Assembly (NCBI RefSeq): GCF_029029505.1
Contig: NZ_JAKJSD010000003.1
Coordinates: 186,001 to 250,000, forward strand
Reading direction: 5' to 3'
From: Ancylomarina sp. DW003
Lineage (GTDB): Bacteria > Bacteroidota > Bacteroidia > Bacteroidales > Marinifilaceae
DNA: 64,000 bases
Positions 27,901 to 35,565 of the stretch are shown here, one piece after another; within the stretch, counting starts at the first letter, position 1; each line of letters starts with the position of its first letter. The notes beneath the pieces are model-generated. The model did no database searches, had not been told where the DNA came from, and worked only from the letters and a program-made list of their open reading frames with translations. The position numbers and the translations under genes are program-made.

Positions 27901-28372
27901 TATCTATTAGATTTAAACCATTTCGGGTTCCAACCCAAAGCCTTTTGTTTTGGTCTTCAAATATTTGAGTAATCGTGTCGTTGCTGATTTTTCGTGAATT
28001 TGAGGATAGAGTGCTGTACTGAGAAAACCTTTCCCTTTCCATATCAAAATGGGTCAAACCTCCTTGGCTTGCAAACCAGAGTTTTCCTTCACTATCTTCA
28101 AATATTTGCTCAATCCATTTGTAGGAAATGGAATTTGTATTCGTATTATCACTTCTATAAATAGTGAAGTTTTGTCCATCATAACGATTTAAGCCATCTT
28201 CTGTTCCAAACCACATAAAACCCTTCGAATCTTGAAAGATACAGTATACAGAACTTAAGGATAAACCATCATTAATTGTAAGACGTTTGAATTGAATATG
28301 CTGTTGTTGTGCTACAACAGAGTGAGTCAGCAAAAGAAAAAGGAATAAAACGATAGATCTTGTTTTAAACAT
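24995..28372 (-). CDS. Membrane sensor histidine kinase with two-component propeller domain
   Basis: The protein has 1125 residues from the ATG at 28372, which begins a good signal peptide (MFKTRSIVLFLFLLLTHSVV, cleavage near VAQ). A longer frame from 28525 would run through the deoB terminator and is rejected. Fourteen Reg_prop repeats (for example MWFGTEDGLNRYD, IWIGTQNGLFKK, LWIGTRDGLNRFD) form a double seven-bladed periplasmic sensor, followed by a Y_Y_Y domain, one TM helix (WWFILLEVLMGIAIIIFNYR), HisKA with His909 (FFRIISHDLKNPF) and an HATPase ending GTGLGLLLCKEFV. Unlike hybrid HTCS proteins it has no receiver or AraC domain, and no response regulator is adjacent. The stimulus is unknown; related sensors often detect glycans. 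Confidence 0.88.
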   Translation of the reverse strand: MFKTRSIVLFLFLLLTHSVVAQQQHIQFKRLTINDGLSLSSVYCIFQDSKGFMWFGTEDGLNRYDGQNFTIYRSDNTNTNSISYKWIEQIFEDSEGKLWFASQGGLTHFDMERERFSQYSTLSSNSRKISNDTITQIFEDQNKRLWVGTRNGLNLIDIKNLNVLSLNTQEFDLACRINDFIITPKDKRLWIASENGLFYWKENKIQTHFSNLCSSININCLSSFNNKLLIGCQSGLVTLDTESQESEELIDNKHIESIYVDKSKNIWIGTQNGLFKKTIGEKTYSFIIEAFDSSNSLATNTIKPIIEDQKGNIWYGTFGSGVYKIDSKTNLINHYTHNSADPQSLSQNSINCLFEDQSGSIWMGTFGAGISIYDPQAHKFELLKHNALLPNSLASDFVWSIWEDHKKRVWIGTNNAGLSSYNRETGKFNHYSITNNPAIRDVYEDRKGQIWLGTDGEGLIKFSPDIGARIKYKHQTNKPHSISNNSVRVIFEDNEGILWIGTRDGLNRFDRKNNRFKQYLHDNNDSKSIGHNFVYSSIYEDSKGKIWLGHYGGGFSILDKETDQFESYQFTPNNQNSLSDNIVFSFYEDANGIFWIGTNNKLNRFDPKTKAFQHFGVSEGLPNDVIYGILPDEQNNIWLSTNSGICRFNIENHSVKNFTTLDGLQSNEFNGGAFHKGKSGLMYFGGVYGLNIIDPEMEIKTEPVYNAVITKLQILGKNVVVAQEKDSICDDCLYYNTEKDHYILQKSILSTSKIILDYKQRHLSMEFSSLSSFSPKNISYNYRMLGLDKEWISAGDRNFVSYSNLKPGKYLFQVKAQNSDGIWSQESRDLRIIINPPFWMEWWFILLEVLMGIAIIIFNYRYLLKIRTNKLLRIQNEKIRSTNQKLIESEQNLKELNTTKDTFFRIISHDLKNPFTSLMSISQLIHENYDAVDDDEKKIGIKKINQSVNHIYALLENLLTWSRSQTGKIEYEPENCQLTDLLKENINLYMVSAQKKGIHIDYQLPDKAIGYADKEMINTIIRNLLNNAVKFTKLNSLITVRLKSEDSKYKIEIEDEGEGISEENLDKLFQIDKKYKAVGSSGEKGTGLGLLLCKEFVEINKGTIGAVSTLGEGSCFYFTVPKTRN

Positions 28373-28472
28373 AGATACTTGTTTATTGATTTCGCCTCTT
28401 AAATTACTGAAAAATATGTTTTTAATGAATTTGAATAGTTGATCTATTGTTAAAGAATGTGAAGATTTAAAT

Positions 28473-28502
28473 AAAAAAGCCTTGACATAAATGCCAAGGC
28501 TT
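28473..28502 (-). terminator. Terminator of deoB
   Basis: A 12-bp stem (28477-28488 with 28491-28502, one mismatch) is followed by U6 on the minus strand. It lies between deoB and the sensor kinase. Confidence 0.85.
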
Positions 28503-28526
28503 GCGCTATTAATATTACAATGCAAC

Positions 28527-29708
28527 TTATTGATATAAGTCTTTTGCGAAACTACCTTCTGTTTGAGTCCCTAATAACAATTCTTCAACAGTTGCAGCTA
28601 TATCAGCAAATGTTGTTCTTGTTCCTAAGTTGATATTTGATTTAATATTTTTACCATAAACTAATACAGGAATATATTCACGGGTATGATCTGTTCCTTT
28701 ATAGGTTGGATCGCAACCATGGTCAGCTGTCAAAATTAGAATTTCATCCTCTTTCAGACGGCTTTGAATCTCTGGTAATTGTTGATCAAATTCTTCTAGT
28801 GCTGCTTTATAGCCTTCAGGATTTCTACGGTGACCATAAGCCATGTCGAAATCAACAAGATTGGTGAAAATTAAACCTTTAGTATCTTCTTTAAGAGCTT
28901 TAAGCGTTTTAGCAACACCATCGTTATTATCTTTGTTCGTACCACGGGAATCAGATATGCCTTGCCCGGCAAAAATATCACTGGTTTTACCAATACCTAT
29001 CACATCAAGTTTATTTTCCAATAAGCGATCGAGCACAGTCGGACGGGGAGGTGTCACAGAATAATCGTGACGATTAGCTGTACGAGTAAAGTTTCCTTCA
29101 CCACTTCCTAAATAAGGACGTGCAATAACACGTGCAACAGGTGCCAATTCAGTACAAATTTCTAAAGCTATTTCACAAGCTTTGTTCAATTCCTCTAAGG
29201 GAATAATCTCTTCGTGAGCAGCAATTTGAAAAACAGGATCGGCAGATGTATAAACAATCCAATTACCCGTTTTCATTTGTTCTTCACCATATTCATCCAA
29301 TATAGCTGTCCCTGATGCTGGCTTATTTGCCATTACCTTACGACCAGTTCTTTCTTCAAAAAGGCGAATAACTTCGTCAGAAAAACCATTACTGTATGTT
29401 GGAAAAGGCTTGTCTATAGCCACACCAGCAATTTCCCAATGGCCAGTTGTTGTATCCTTCCCTTTAGAAGCTTCAGCTGCTTTACCAAAAGCACCATTTG
29501 CATCTGAAGTAGGTGCAACACCTTGAATGTCGGTAAGGTTACCCAAACCTAATTTTTGCATGTTTGGAAGGTTTATTCCACCGCAGTGGCTGGCAATATT
29601 TCCAAATGTATTAGAGCCTACATCTCCAAAATCAGCAGCATCAGGTAAAGCCCCAACACCAGCACTGTCAAGAACTACAATAGTAGCACGTTCAATTCTA
29701 GGAATCAT
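28527..29708 (-). CDS. deoB: Phosphopentomutase
   Basis: This 393-residue enzyme interconverts ribose/deoxyribose 1-phosphate and 5-phosphate in nucleoside catabolism. Signatures of the alkaline-phosphatase-like DeoB family are clear: IVVLDSAGVGALPDAADFGD at the N-terminus (metal-binding Asp), GKDTTTGHWEIAG (catalytic Thr), and the C-terminal LTADHGCDPTYKGTDHTREY with metal-binding Asp and His. The length is normal. It is transcribed alone from a promoter about 175 nt upstream and ends at a strong terminator. Confidence 0.95.
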   Translation of the reverse strand: MIPRIERATIVVLDSAGVGALPDAADFGDVGSNTFGNIASHCGGINLPNMQKLGLGNLTDIQGVAPTSDANGAFGKAAEASKGKDTTTGHWEIAGVAIDKPFPTYSNGFSDEVIRLFEERTGRKVMANKPASGTAILDEYGEEQMKTGNWIVYTSADPVFQIAAHEEIIPLEELNKACEIALEICTELAPVARVIARPYLGSGEGNFTRTANRHDYSVTPPRPTVLDRLLENKLDVIGIGKTSDIFAGQGISDSRGTNKDNNDGVAKTLKALKEDTKGLIFTNLVDFDMAYGHRRNPEGYKAALEEFDQQLPEIQSRLKEDEILILTADHGCDPTYKGTDHTREYIPVLVYGKNIKSNINLGTRTTFADIAATVEELLLGTQTEGSFAKDLYQ

Positions 29709-30058
29709 ATCTTTAATTTATATGTATTTAAGATAGCCTTGTGAGTAGGGTAATCATAAACAGGTTTATCAGTGAATACTAAATAAACAATTGTGTATGG
29801 TCTCGTAGTTATCTGTTCGATTATAATATTAGTTTGTAATATTCAATCGGGAGTGATTTCTTATGGTTGCTATGCAGTGCCACAAAGTTAAAACAAAAAA
29901 ATAGAAATCAAATCTTATTTGTATTCATTTCACATAGCAGGAATCCGTTTTAATAACATTTTTTTAACGTTTAAAGCTCAAATAAAAATTGAATGCTTGC
30001 TGTAAATGATGTAAATTTCGGATTCTCATTTTTTAACGAGAAAAATAATAGATAAAAT
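29709..30058. promoter_or_regulatory. Divergent intergenic region with deoB promoter (29883-29912)
   Basis: For the minus strand, TTTG (29909-29912), 18 nt, TAACTTTG (29883-29890) is a near-consensus promoter. It would give deoB an untranslated leader of about 170 nt. The opposite strand must hold the patB promoter, but no exact TAnnTTTG box is visible there. Confidence 0.5.
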
Positions 30059-31240
30059 ATGCCATATAATTTTGATAAAATAATAAACCGAAATAATACG
30101 AATTGTATTAAGCATGATGCTGTTTCCGGTTTTTTTGGAGCAGAAAATTTATTACCACTTTGGGTCGCTGATATGGATTTTGAAACACCTGATTTTATTC
30201 AGGAAGCCATGCAGAAACGCTTAAATCATCCGGTAAATGGTTATACTTATTTTAGTGATTCGTTTTATACATCTTTTATAAGTTGGATGCAGAAGAGACA
30301 TCAATATTCTGTGAAAAAGTCATGGTTAAAGGTTACTCCAGGTGTCTTAACAGGACTTTCTCTTGCAATTATGGACTTTACCAAGCCAGGAGAAAAGATT
30401 ATAATTCAACCTCCGGTTTACCAACCTTTTTTCCAACTGGTTGAATCTAGTGACAGAGTTTTGGTAGAGAACGATCTCATTTATGAGAATGGGAATTACA
30501 AAATGGATTTTGATGGTTTGGAGTCTTGTATTGATGATGAAACAAAAATGATTATCATTTCGAACCCTCATAATCCAATAGGTAGGGTTTGGACAAAAGA
30601 AGAACTAACGAAATTGGTTGAAATATGTGAAAGACACAATATTATCATTCTTGCTGATGAAATTCATTCAGACATTATATTTGCGCCGAATATTTATACG
30701 CCAATTGCAAGCATAAGCGAATATGCAAAAAACAACAGTGTAACTTTTGTGGCTCCAAGTAAGACATTTAATATTGCGGGTTTATCTACATCTTTGGTTA
30801 TCATTCCCAATGAGGATAAGCATAAGGAGTTTAGTGCTCTTGCTTCACGTTTTCATGTTTTTGGAGCAAGTGTGTTTGGTAGTGTTGCTTGCGAAGCTGC
30901 ATATACGCATGGAGGAGAGTGGTTAGATCAGCTATTAGTGTATTTGAAAGCCAATGTTGAAATGGTAAAGTCCTATTTGTTTAAACATTTGCCATCAGTT
31001 AAAGTCGTTGAGCCGGAAGGGACGTATTTATTATGGTTGGATTTTTCGACATTTAACTTGAATGATGAAAAATTGAATCGAATATTAATAGAAGAAGCTG
31101 AAGTAGCCTTAAACAAAGGGATCACTTTCGGTAAAAATGGTGCTAATTTCATGCGCTTGAATATTGGTTCTCCTCAGGCAATTATTCTTGATGGTCTGGA
31201 AAGAATTGTTTCAGCCTTGAAAAGATATGAGCGAGTTTAA
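30059..31240 (+). CDS. patB: PatB/MalY-type PLP-dependent C-S lyase (cystathionine beta-lyase)
   Basis: This 393-residue fold-type I aminotransferase-like enzyme has the MalY/PatB N-terminus LPLWVADMDFETPDFIQEAM, the NPHNPIGRVWTKEEL cofactor loop, ILADEIHSDI with the PLP-binding Asp, and the lysine in APSKTFNIAGLSTS that forms the Schiff base. These enzymes cleave C-S bonds of cystathionine or cysteine conjugates, giving homocysteine or thiols, pyruvate and ammonia. The conserved C-terminal Arg region (FMRLNIGSPQ) is present. It stands alone. The family call is firm; whether its main role is methionine synthesis or cysteine desulfhydration is open. Confidence 0.88.
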   Translation: MPYNFDKIINRNNTNCIKHDAVSGFFGAENLLPLWVADMDFETPDFIQEAMQKRLNHPVNGYTYFSDSFYTSFISWMQKRHQYSVKKSWLKVTPGVLTGLSLAIMDFTKPGEKIIIQPPVYQPFFQLVESSDRVLVENDLIYENGNYKMDFDGLESCIDDETKMIIISNPHNPIGRVWTKEELTKLVEICERHNIIILADEIHSDIIFAPNIYTPIASISEYAKNNSVTFVAPSKTFNIAGLSTSLVIIPNEDKHKEFSALASRFHVFGASVFGSVACEAAYTHGGEWLDQLLVYLKANVEMVKSYLFKHLPSVKVVEPEGTYLLWLDFSTFNLNDEKLNRILIEEAEVALNKGITFGKNGANFMRLNIGSPQAIILDGLERIVSALKRYERV

Positions 31241-31507
31241 TCTTATTCTACAGGTAAGTGAATAGTCTATAGTAGGGTGGAAGTATAAGTTAAACAAGAT
31301 GTTGAACATATAATAACGGATGAGAATCACTTTCTTTATGGTATTCAACGAAATATAAAGCTTCTTTTTACTGATGAATTAGAAAAAAAGAGAAAAAGTT
31401 GAATAAATTCCGTATCTTGCAGCACCTTTGGGAATCAACCCATGATAGCTTGGTTATTATGAAATTGATTTAAGAGGTGTATTTTTGTAAAAGAACTAAA
31501 TAATTAA

Positions 31508-31963
31508 ATGGCAAGATCAAAAGAAACATTCGGTAAAAAAGAGTTAGAAAAAAAGAAACTCAAGAAAAGAAAAGAGAAAGAAGCACGCAAAGAAGAAAGA
31601 AAAGCCAACGGTGGTGGAAAATCTTTTGAAGATATGTTGGTTTACGTTGACGAGAATGGTCAATTAACATCCACTCCTCCAGATCCAACAAAGAAAACAG
31701 AAGTTGATGCAGATAGTATCGTACTTGGTGCTAGAAATAGTAATGCTGGTTACGTGGAAGATCCTCTTCGTAAAGGAACAGTTACTTTCTTTAATACAAG
31801 TAAAGGATATGGTTTCATTAAGGATTCCGAAACTGGTGAGAGTATTTTCGTTCACATCAATGGTTTAGTTGATCAAGTGAATGAAAATGACAAAGTAAAC
31901 TTCGAAACTGAACGTGGTCCTAAAGGCATGAATGCCGTTAATGTGACTTTGATTAAAAAATAA
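31508..31963 (+). CDS. Cold-shock-domain protein with basic N-terminal extension
   Basis: This 151-residue protein has a C-terminal cold-shock domain (about residues 88-150: KGTVTFFNTSKGYGFIKDSE with RNP1-like KGYGFI and RNP2-like ESIFVHI). It follows an N-terminal extension very rich in Lys, Arg and Glu (residues 5-35), probably helical and RNA-binding. The form is widespread in Bacteroidota. It should bind single-stranded RNA or DNA. It is a single-gene unit with a strong terminator, and TATTTTTG at 31480-31487 is a likely -7 box 20 nt before the ATG. Confidence 0.85.
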   Translation: MARSKETFGKKELEKKKLKKRKEKEARKEERKANGGGKSFEDMLVYVDENGQLTSTPPDPTKKTEVDADSIVLGARNSNAGYVEDPLRKGTVTFFNTSKGYGFIKDSETGESIFVHINGLVDQVNENDKVNFETERGPKGMNAVNVTLIKK

Positions 31964-31997
31964 CACAGATACAGTTTAAAACTGTTCTTCAATATTT

Positions 31998-32036
31998 AAG
32001 GATGTTAATCTCAATGATTGACATCCTTTTTTTTTT
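31998..32036 (+). terminator. Terminator of the extended cold-shock gene
   Basis: AAGGATGT/ACATCCTT stem (31998-32005 with 32021-32028) is followed by a run of T residues. Confidence 0.85.
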
Positions 32037-32216
32037 GAAATTAAATTTTGTATCATCTAATAGATTAGATGGGAAAGAGGAGTTGAGAGAATTTACTTCG
32101 TTTATTAGATAAGCATGGAGTTCTTATTGACTGGTCAGATAAAGCTCTTTATGGCAGAAGTTGACTTAAAAACATTTAAGTCTTAAATAGCTATGGGCTT
32201 AGAAAAAATAGGGCAT

Positions 32217-32241
32217 AAAAAAACCACCTCGAAAGGTGGTT
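32217..32241 (-). terminator. Terminator of the small cold-shock gene
   Basis: AACCACCT/AGGTGGTT stem (32222-32229 with 32234-32241) is followed by seven U residues on the minus strand. Confidence 0.9.
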
Positions 32242-32266
32242 TCTTTTATGTGTCGTAGTAACTGAA

Positions 32267-32458
32267 TTAGTCAATTACTCTTACGTTTACGGCGTTCATA
32301 CCTTTACGGCCTTTTTCCATATCGTACTCAACTTTGTCGTCTTCACGAATTTCGTCAATAAGACCTGTAGAGTGTACAAAAATGTCTTCACTTGAATCTG
32401 CTGGCTTAATGAAACCAAAACCTTTGGTTTCGTTAAAGAATTTTACTGTTCCTTGCAT
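32267..32458 (-). CDS. CspA-type cold-shock protein
   Basis: This 63-residue protein is a single cold-shock domain: MQGTVKFFNETKGFGFIKPA with RNP1 (KGFGFI) and RNP2 (EDIFVH), ending in GRKGMNAVNVRVID. It should bind and melt single-stranded mRNA. It has a very good promoter about 150 nt upstream, so the mRNA carries an unusually long 5' leader (about 140 nt), as in cspA mRNAs whose leaders act as thermosensors. It faces the other cold-shock gene and has its own terminator. Confidence 0.92.
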   Translation of the reverse strand: MQGTVKFFNETKGFGFIKPADSSEDIFVHSTGLIDEIREDDKVEYDMEKGRKGMNAVNVRVID

Positions 32459-32605
32459 TGTAATTTTTTTAAAATAATAAATATTTGTGGAAAGCGTTCC
32501 TTCAGTATAATTCCAAGTAAAGATTCAGTTAATTTTTGTTCTCAAGAGAACGAACGGTAACGAATATTAATGATATTATCTTCTTGTTAATGCTTTACAA
32601 CGCAA

Positions 32606-32636
32606 CAAATGTATAGTAATAATTCCACAATCCAAA
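32606..32636 (-). promoter_or_regulatory. Promoter and long leader of the cold-shock gene
   Basis: On the minus strand TTTG (32633-32636), 19 nt, TACATTTG (32606-32613): a full consensus match. The predicted start near 32599 leaves about 140 nt of leader, including a six-bp hairpin GTTCTC/GAGAAC. The rest of the gap to 32880 shows nothing further. Confidence 0.65.
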
Positions 32637-32880
32637 ATAAACTTCATTAGTTTTATCCAAAAAGAGACTATTTATGATAAAAATTTAGGTAATGAAAGAA
32701 TATATTTATTCATGGAGATAAAATGAATTGTTTCTATATGCCATTATTATAGACTCCTAGGAGCGTTTAGCTGATTTGTACGCAAATTACTTTCTGACAT
32801 AATTAAAAAATAATATTTTCTAATATTCTTATCGAAATCTCATTTGATTGAGTTGGAAGTAGGAAATTATACTTGTTTTT

Positions 32881-34107
32881 TTACTCTAGAAAGATGTATG
32901 CTCCAAAGAGTTTATCCTGATTGGGACTTGTAAGAGGAAGATAGCCTTTAAACCATTTCCCATTTTTCATCTCGAAAGGATGTTTTTTCGCCATTTCATG
33001 ATTAAAACTGACAAAATCAGATTTAGCATCAGCATAGATATTAAAAGTACCTCTTGAATCCGGGTGTATATATGGATTAAGCTTTATAGCAATAGTTCCC
33101 ATATTATACCTCAAATTAATTTCCAAACAAGGTTGAACTTTCATTTCTCCTTCTTTATTTAGAAATAACATGCAGTCAACACCCAGATAACCGCAGTACT
33201 CATCGGCAATATTATATTCTCTTATGGCTGCCTCTATGTCTTTAACTAAATTCTCTTGATCTTTTTTACTAAGAGATTGCTTAAAGAATTTCGGTGTATA
33301 TCCGATATAATTTGCCTGATATTGCCCATTATCATTGGTGTCAAAGAAACCAAAATCAAGAAAATCAAGTTGACCTTTGCCATCAGAATAAAACTGAACG
33401 GAAAAATCGAGTTGTTTATTGACTAAGGCTTCCACCATGACATAGCCCTGTGATTTTAAAACACCACCTAAGGCTTGTTCAACTGATTTATTGATAAAAG
33501 CCTTACGTAATACCTGCAAGCCCCGCCCTGAAGAGCTCCACGGTGACTTAATCACAATTTGTTGCCATTTTTGCTGTAAAGCTGCCACTTCTGATTGTTT
33601 AGTACAGATAACCGGAAATATATCTCTGGAAATATATTTATCGGATGCACTATTATTAGTGATATGTTCCAGACATTCTAATGCCAGTTTTCGACTGTAC
33701 AATTCTTTATGCTCAGCTTTCCAGGTCGCATTAGGCTGATTGATAAATGACTGACAACATTGGCTCTTAAAAGGAGCTAGCTGATGATGAATACGTGGAC
33801 TCCATCCCCAAGGTCTAAGGTGAGATTTGCTTTCTTTTAAAAAGGATTGATCAGTTAGTGTTTGTGGGAATAGTTTAAAGCGAGGAATATTAATACCTGC
33901 TCTATTTAGCGATTCAAGAAACTCATTATCTGGAATTTGATTGACTAAGATAACATCGTCTGAGCTAGCATAGCAAATAGGCAAAACATCCAAGTCTTGT
34001 TCAAAGCGAGTCAAAATTTTGTTTGGCATAAAGCTAACAGTACCGTTGGAAATTGCCATTTCACTGGTCGCATTGAAAATATATAAATTAGGTGCTTTGC
34101 TAGTCAT
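32881..34107 (-). CDS. Uncharacterised ATP-grasp-like protein
   Basis: This 408-residue cytoplasmic protein has ATP-grasp features. A central nucleotide-binding loop IVIKSPWSSSGRGLQVLRK resembles the Gly-rich loop after the ATP-binding Lys. Further on are YCGYLGVDCMLF and CLEINLRYNMGTIAI, where the Glu and Asn-x-Arg match the metal and phosphate ligands. ATP-grasp enzymes join a carboxylate to an amine through an acyl-phosphate. The N-terminal 120 residues do not match a known substrate domain. It is divergent from sfsA with a 59-bp gap. Substrates are unknown, and no peptide or amino-acid ligase partner is adjacent. Confidence 0.7.
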   Translation of the reverse strand: MTSKAPNLYIFNATSEMAISNGTVSFMPNKILTRFEQDLDVLPICYASSDDVILVNQIPDNEFLESLNRAGINIPRFKLFPQTLTDQSFLKESKSHLRPWGWSPRIHHQLAPFKSQCCQSFINQPNATWKAEHKELYSRKLALECLEHITNNSASDKYISRDIFPVICTKQSEVAALQQKWQQIVIKSPWSSSGRGLQVLRKAFINKSVEQALGGVLKSQGYVMVEALVNKQLDFSVQFYSDGKGQLDFLDFGFFDTNDNGQYQANYIGYTPKFFKQSLSKKDQENLVKDIEAAIREYNIADEYCGYLGVDCMLFLNKEGEMKVQPCLEINLRYNMGTIAIKLNPYIHPDSRGTFNIYADAKSDFVSFNHEMAKKHPFEMKNGKWFKGYLPLTSPNQDKLFGAYIFLE

Positions 34108-34125
34108 AAGATTGTATATTTACCG

Positions 34126-34133
34126 CAAAAGTA
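34126..34133 (-). promoter_or_regulatory. -7 box of the ATP-grasp gene
   Basis: TACTTTTG on the minus strand lies 18 nt before the ATG at 34107. The -33 partner is not clear. Confidence 0.4.
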
Positions 34134-34166
34134 ACATTTCTATCTCAAGCTAAAAGTAATAAGGAT

Positions 34167-34892
34167 ATGCAATTTTCAAAACCTCTTGTTCATGGTAAAT
34201 TAATTAAGCGTTATAAACGATTTTTGGCAGATGTGGTTCTTGATTCAGGAGAAATTGTTATCGCTCATTGCACGAATTCAGGTAGTATGAAAACTTGCAT
34301 TGAAGAAGGTGCAGAGGTTTACCTAACTCATGTTGACGACCCGAAAAGAAAAACCAAGTACACATGGGAAATGATCAAGATTAATGACGACTGGATTGGT
34401 ATTAATACTGGAATACCCAATGTTTTGGTTTATGAAGCCATTAGAGATCAAAAAATAGTAGATCTTGATAGATATACAGAAGCAAAAAGAGAAGTTAAGT
34501 TTGAAGATTCTCGTTTTGATGTTTTTGCAAAAAATAATGAGGAAGAATGCTTTGTTGAAGTAAAGAATGTAAGCATGAAAGTTGGTGAATACGCGCGATT
34601 TCCCGATGCTGTAACAACGCGTGGTAAAAAACACCTGGAAACTTTAATTCGTGTAAAAGAATCAGGTATGCGAGCCGTGATGTTTTATGTGATTCAACGA
34701 TCGGATGTTTCGGTTTTTGGACCAGCCTATGGTATTGATCCCACATATGCCGAGGCCTTGAAAAAAGCAATCGATAATGGGGTAGAAGTGTTTGCTTACC
34801 AAGCAAAAGTTACACCTAAAGGCATTGAGCTTATTAAACAATTACCAGTAGATTTGAATTTTCCTTTAAACAAAGGCTTATTCGATGATTAA
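34167..34892 (+). CDS. sfsA: SfsA family protein (putative nuclease/sugar fermentation stimulation)
   Basis: This 241-residue protein shows the SfsA hallmarks: an N-terminal OB-like segment (KLIKRYKRFLADVVLDSGEI), HCTNSGSMK with the conserved Asn-Ser-Gly-Ser, and the PD-(D/E)xK-like core SRFDVFAKNNEEECFVEVKN, followed by FPDAVTTRGKKHLETLI. Family members bind DNA and are predicted nucleases; the sugar-fermentation phenotype comes from E. coli overexpression. The length is normal. It is likely transcribed with or near the next gene, although 87 bp and a -7 box separate them. Confidence 0.92.
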   Translation: MQFSKPLVHGKLIKRYKRFLADVVLDSGEIVIAHCTNSGSMKTCIEEGAEVYLTHVDDPKRKTKYTWEMIKINDDWIGINTGIPNVLVYEAIRDQKIVDLDRYTEAKREVKFEDSRFDVFAKNNEEECFVEVKNVSMKVGEYARFPDAVTTRGKKHLETLIRVKESGMRAVMFYVIQRSDVSVFGPAYGIDPTYAEALKKAIDNGVEVFAYQAKVTPKGIELIKQLPVDLNFPLNKGLFDD

Positions 34893-34948
34893 ATGTTCTA
34901 TAAGTTGAACAAGCTTTTCAGATTAATTTATCTTCCAAATTAAGATTC

Positions 34949-34956
34949 TATCTTTG
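34949..34956 (+). promoter_or_regulatory. -7 box that helps set the start of the cysteine-cluster gene
   Basis: TATCTTTG gives a predicted transcript start near 34963. This argues against the in-frame TTG at 34965 and for the ATG at 34980 as start codon. Confidence 0.45.
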
Positions 34957-34979
34957 TCGAAATTTTGAAACAAAGAAAG

Positions 34980-35513
34980 ATGAACGAGAAAGCCCTTCAA
35001 GAGATAAGTAATTATATTGAGTTACGAACAGAAATTAGTGAGTTGAGTGAAAAACTTGGCACTTTGCACAAGGATAGAATGGCATGTAAAAAAGGTTGTT
35101 CATCTTGTTGTATGAATTTTAAGGTGTTGCCAGTTGAATATTTTAGTATGCTGAAACAGCTAAAGGAAAATCCACCAAAGGGATTTAGAGAACTAGATGC
35201 AGAGCATGACGATTGTAACTTTTTGATTGATCACATCTGCCAAATATACGAAGCTCGTCCAATTATTTGCAGAACACACGGTTTGCCTTTATTGTTTATG
35301 AATCAAGAAGGCGATGCTTGGGAGTTGTCAGCATGTCCTTTAAATTTTAAGAAATTCGATGATTTCCACACAGAGAATACTTACCCTCAAGATACTTATA
35401 ACAGCAAACTTTTCATGATCAATAGAGAGTTTATAAAGAATTATGGTGATGGAAAATTTGATGATTTTGATATGATATCTATTAATAGATTGGTAGAGGA
35501 TTTAAGAAAATAG
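34980..35513 (+). CDS. YkgJ-family cysteine cluster protein
   Basis: This 177-residue protein (ATG at 34980) carries the YkgJ-type metal-binding motif: CKKGCSSCCMNFKVLP near residue 31, then CNFL, CQIYEARPIICRTHGLP and a later Cys in SACPLNF. The conserved C-x3-C-x2-CC arrangement suggests bound zinc or an Fe-S cluster, as in the CxxCxxCC family to which FliB-like and other putative metalloproteins belong. The role is unknown. It is the first of a tight run of plus-strand genes, with a 52-bp gap to the aldo/keto reductase. Confidence 0.82.
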   Translation: MNEKALQEISNYIELRTEISELSEKLGTLHKDRMACKKGCSSCCMNFKVLPVEYFSMLKQLKENPPKGFRELDAEHDDCNFLIDHICQIYEARPIICRTHGLPLLFMNQEGDAWELSACPLNFKKFDDFHTENTYPQDTYNSKLFMINREFIKNYGDGKFDDFDMISINRLVEDLRK

Positions 35514-35515
35514 GA

Positions 35516-35523
35516 TATATTTG
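35516..35523 (+). promoter_or_regulatory. -7 box upstream of the aldo/keto reductase
   Basis: TATATTTG fits TAnnTTTG and lies 43 nt before the ATG. The matching -33 element is imperfect. Confidence 0.35.
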
Positions 35524-35565
35524 TCTTAATCATAGTCAATCCTAAAATTTCATATTGCTTTTATC

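Noticed and set aside
28373-28525. N-terminal extension of the propeller sensor kinase
   Set aside because: The extra codons run across the deoB terminator and precede a clear signal peptide at 28372.
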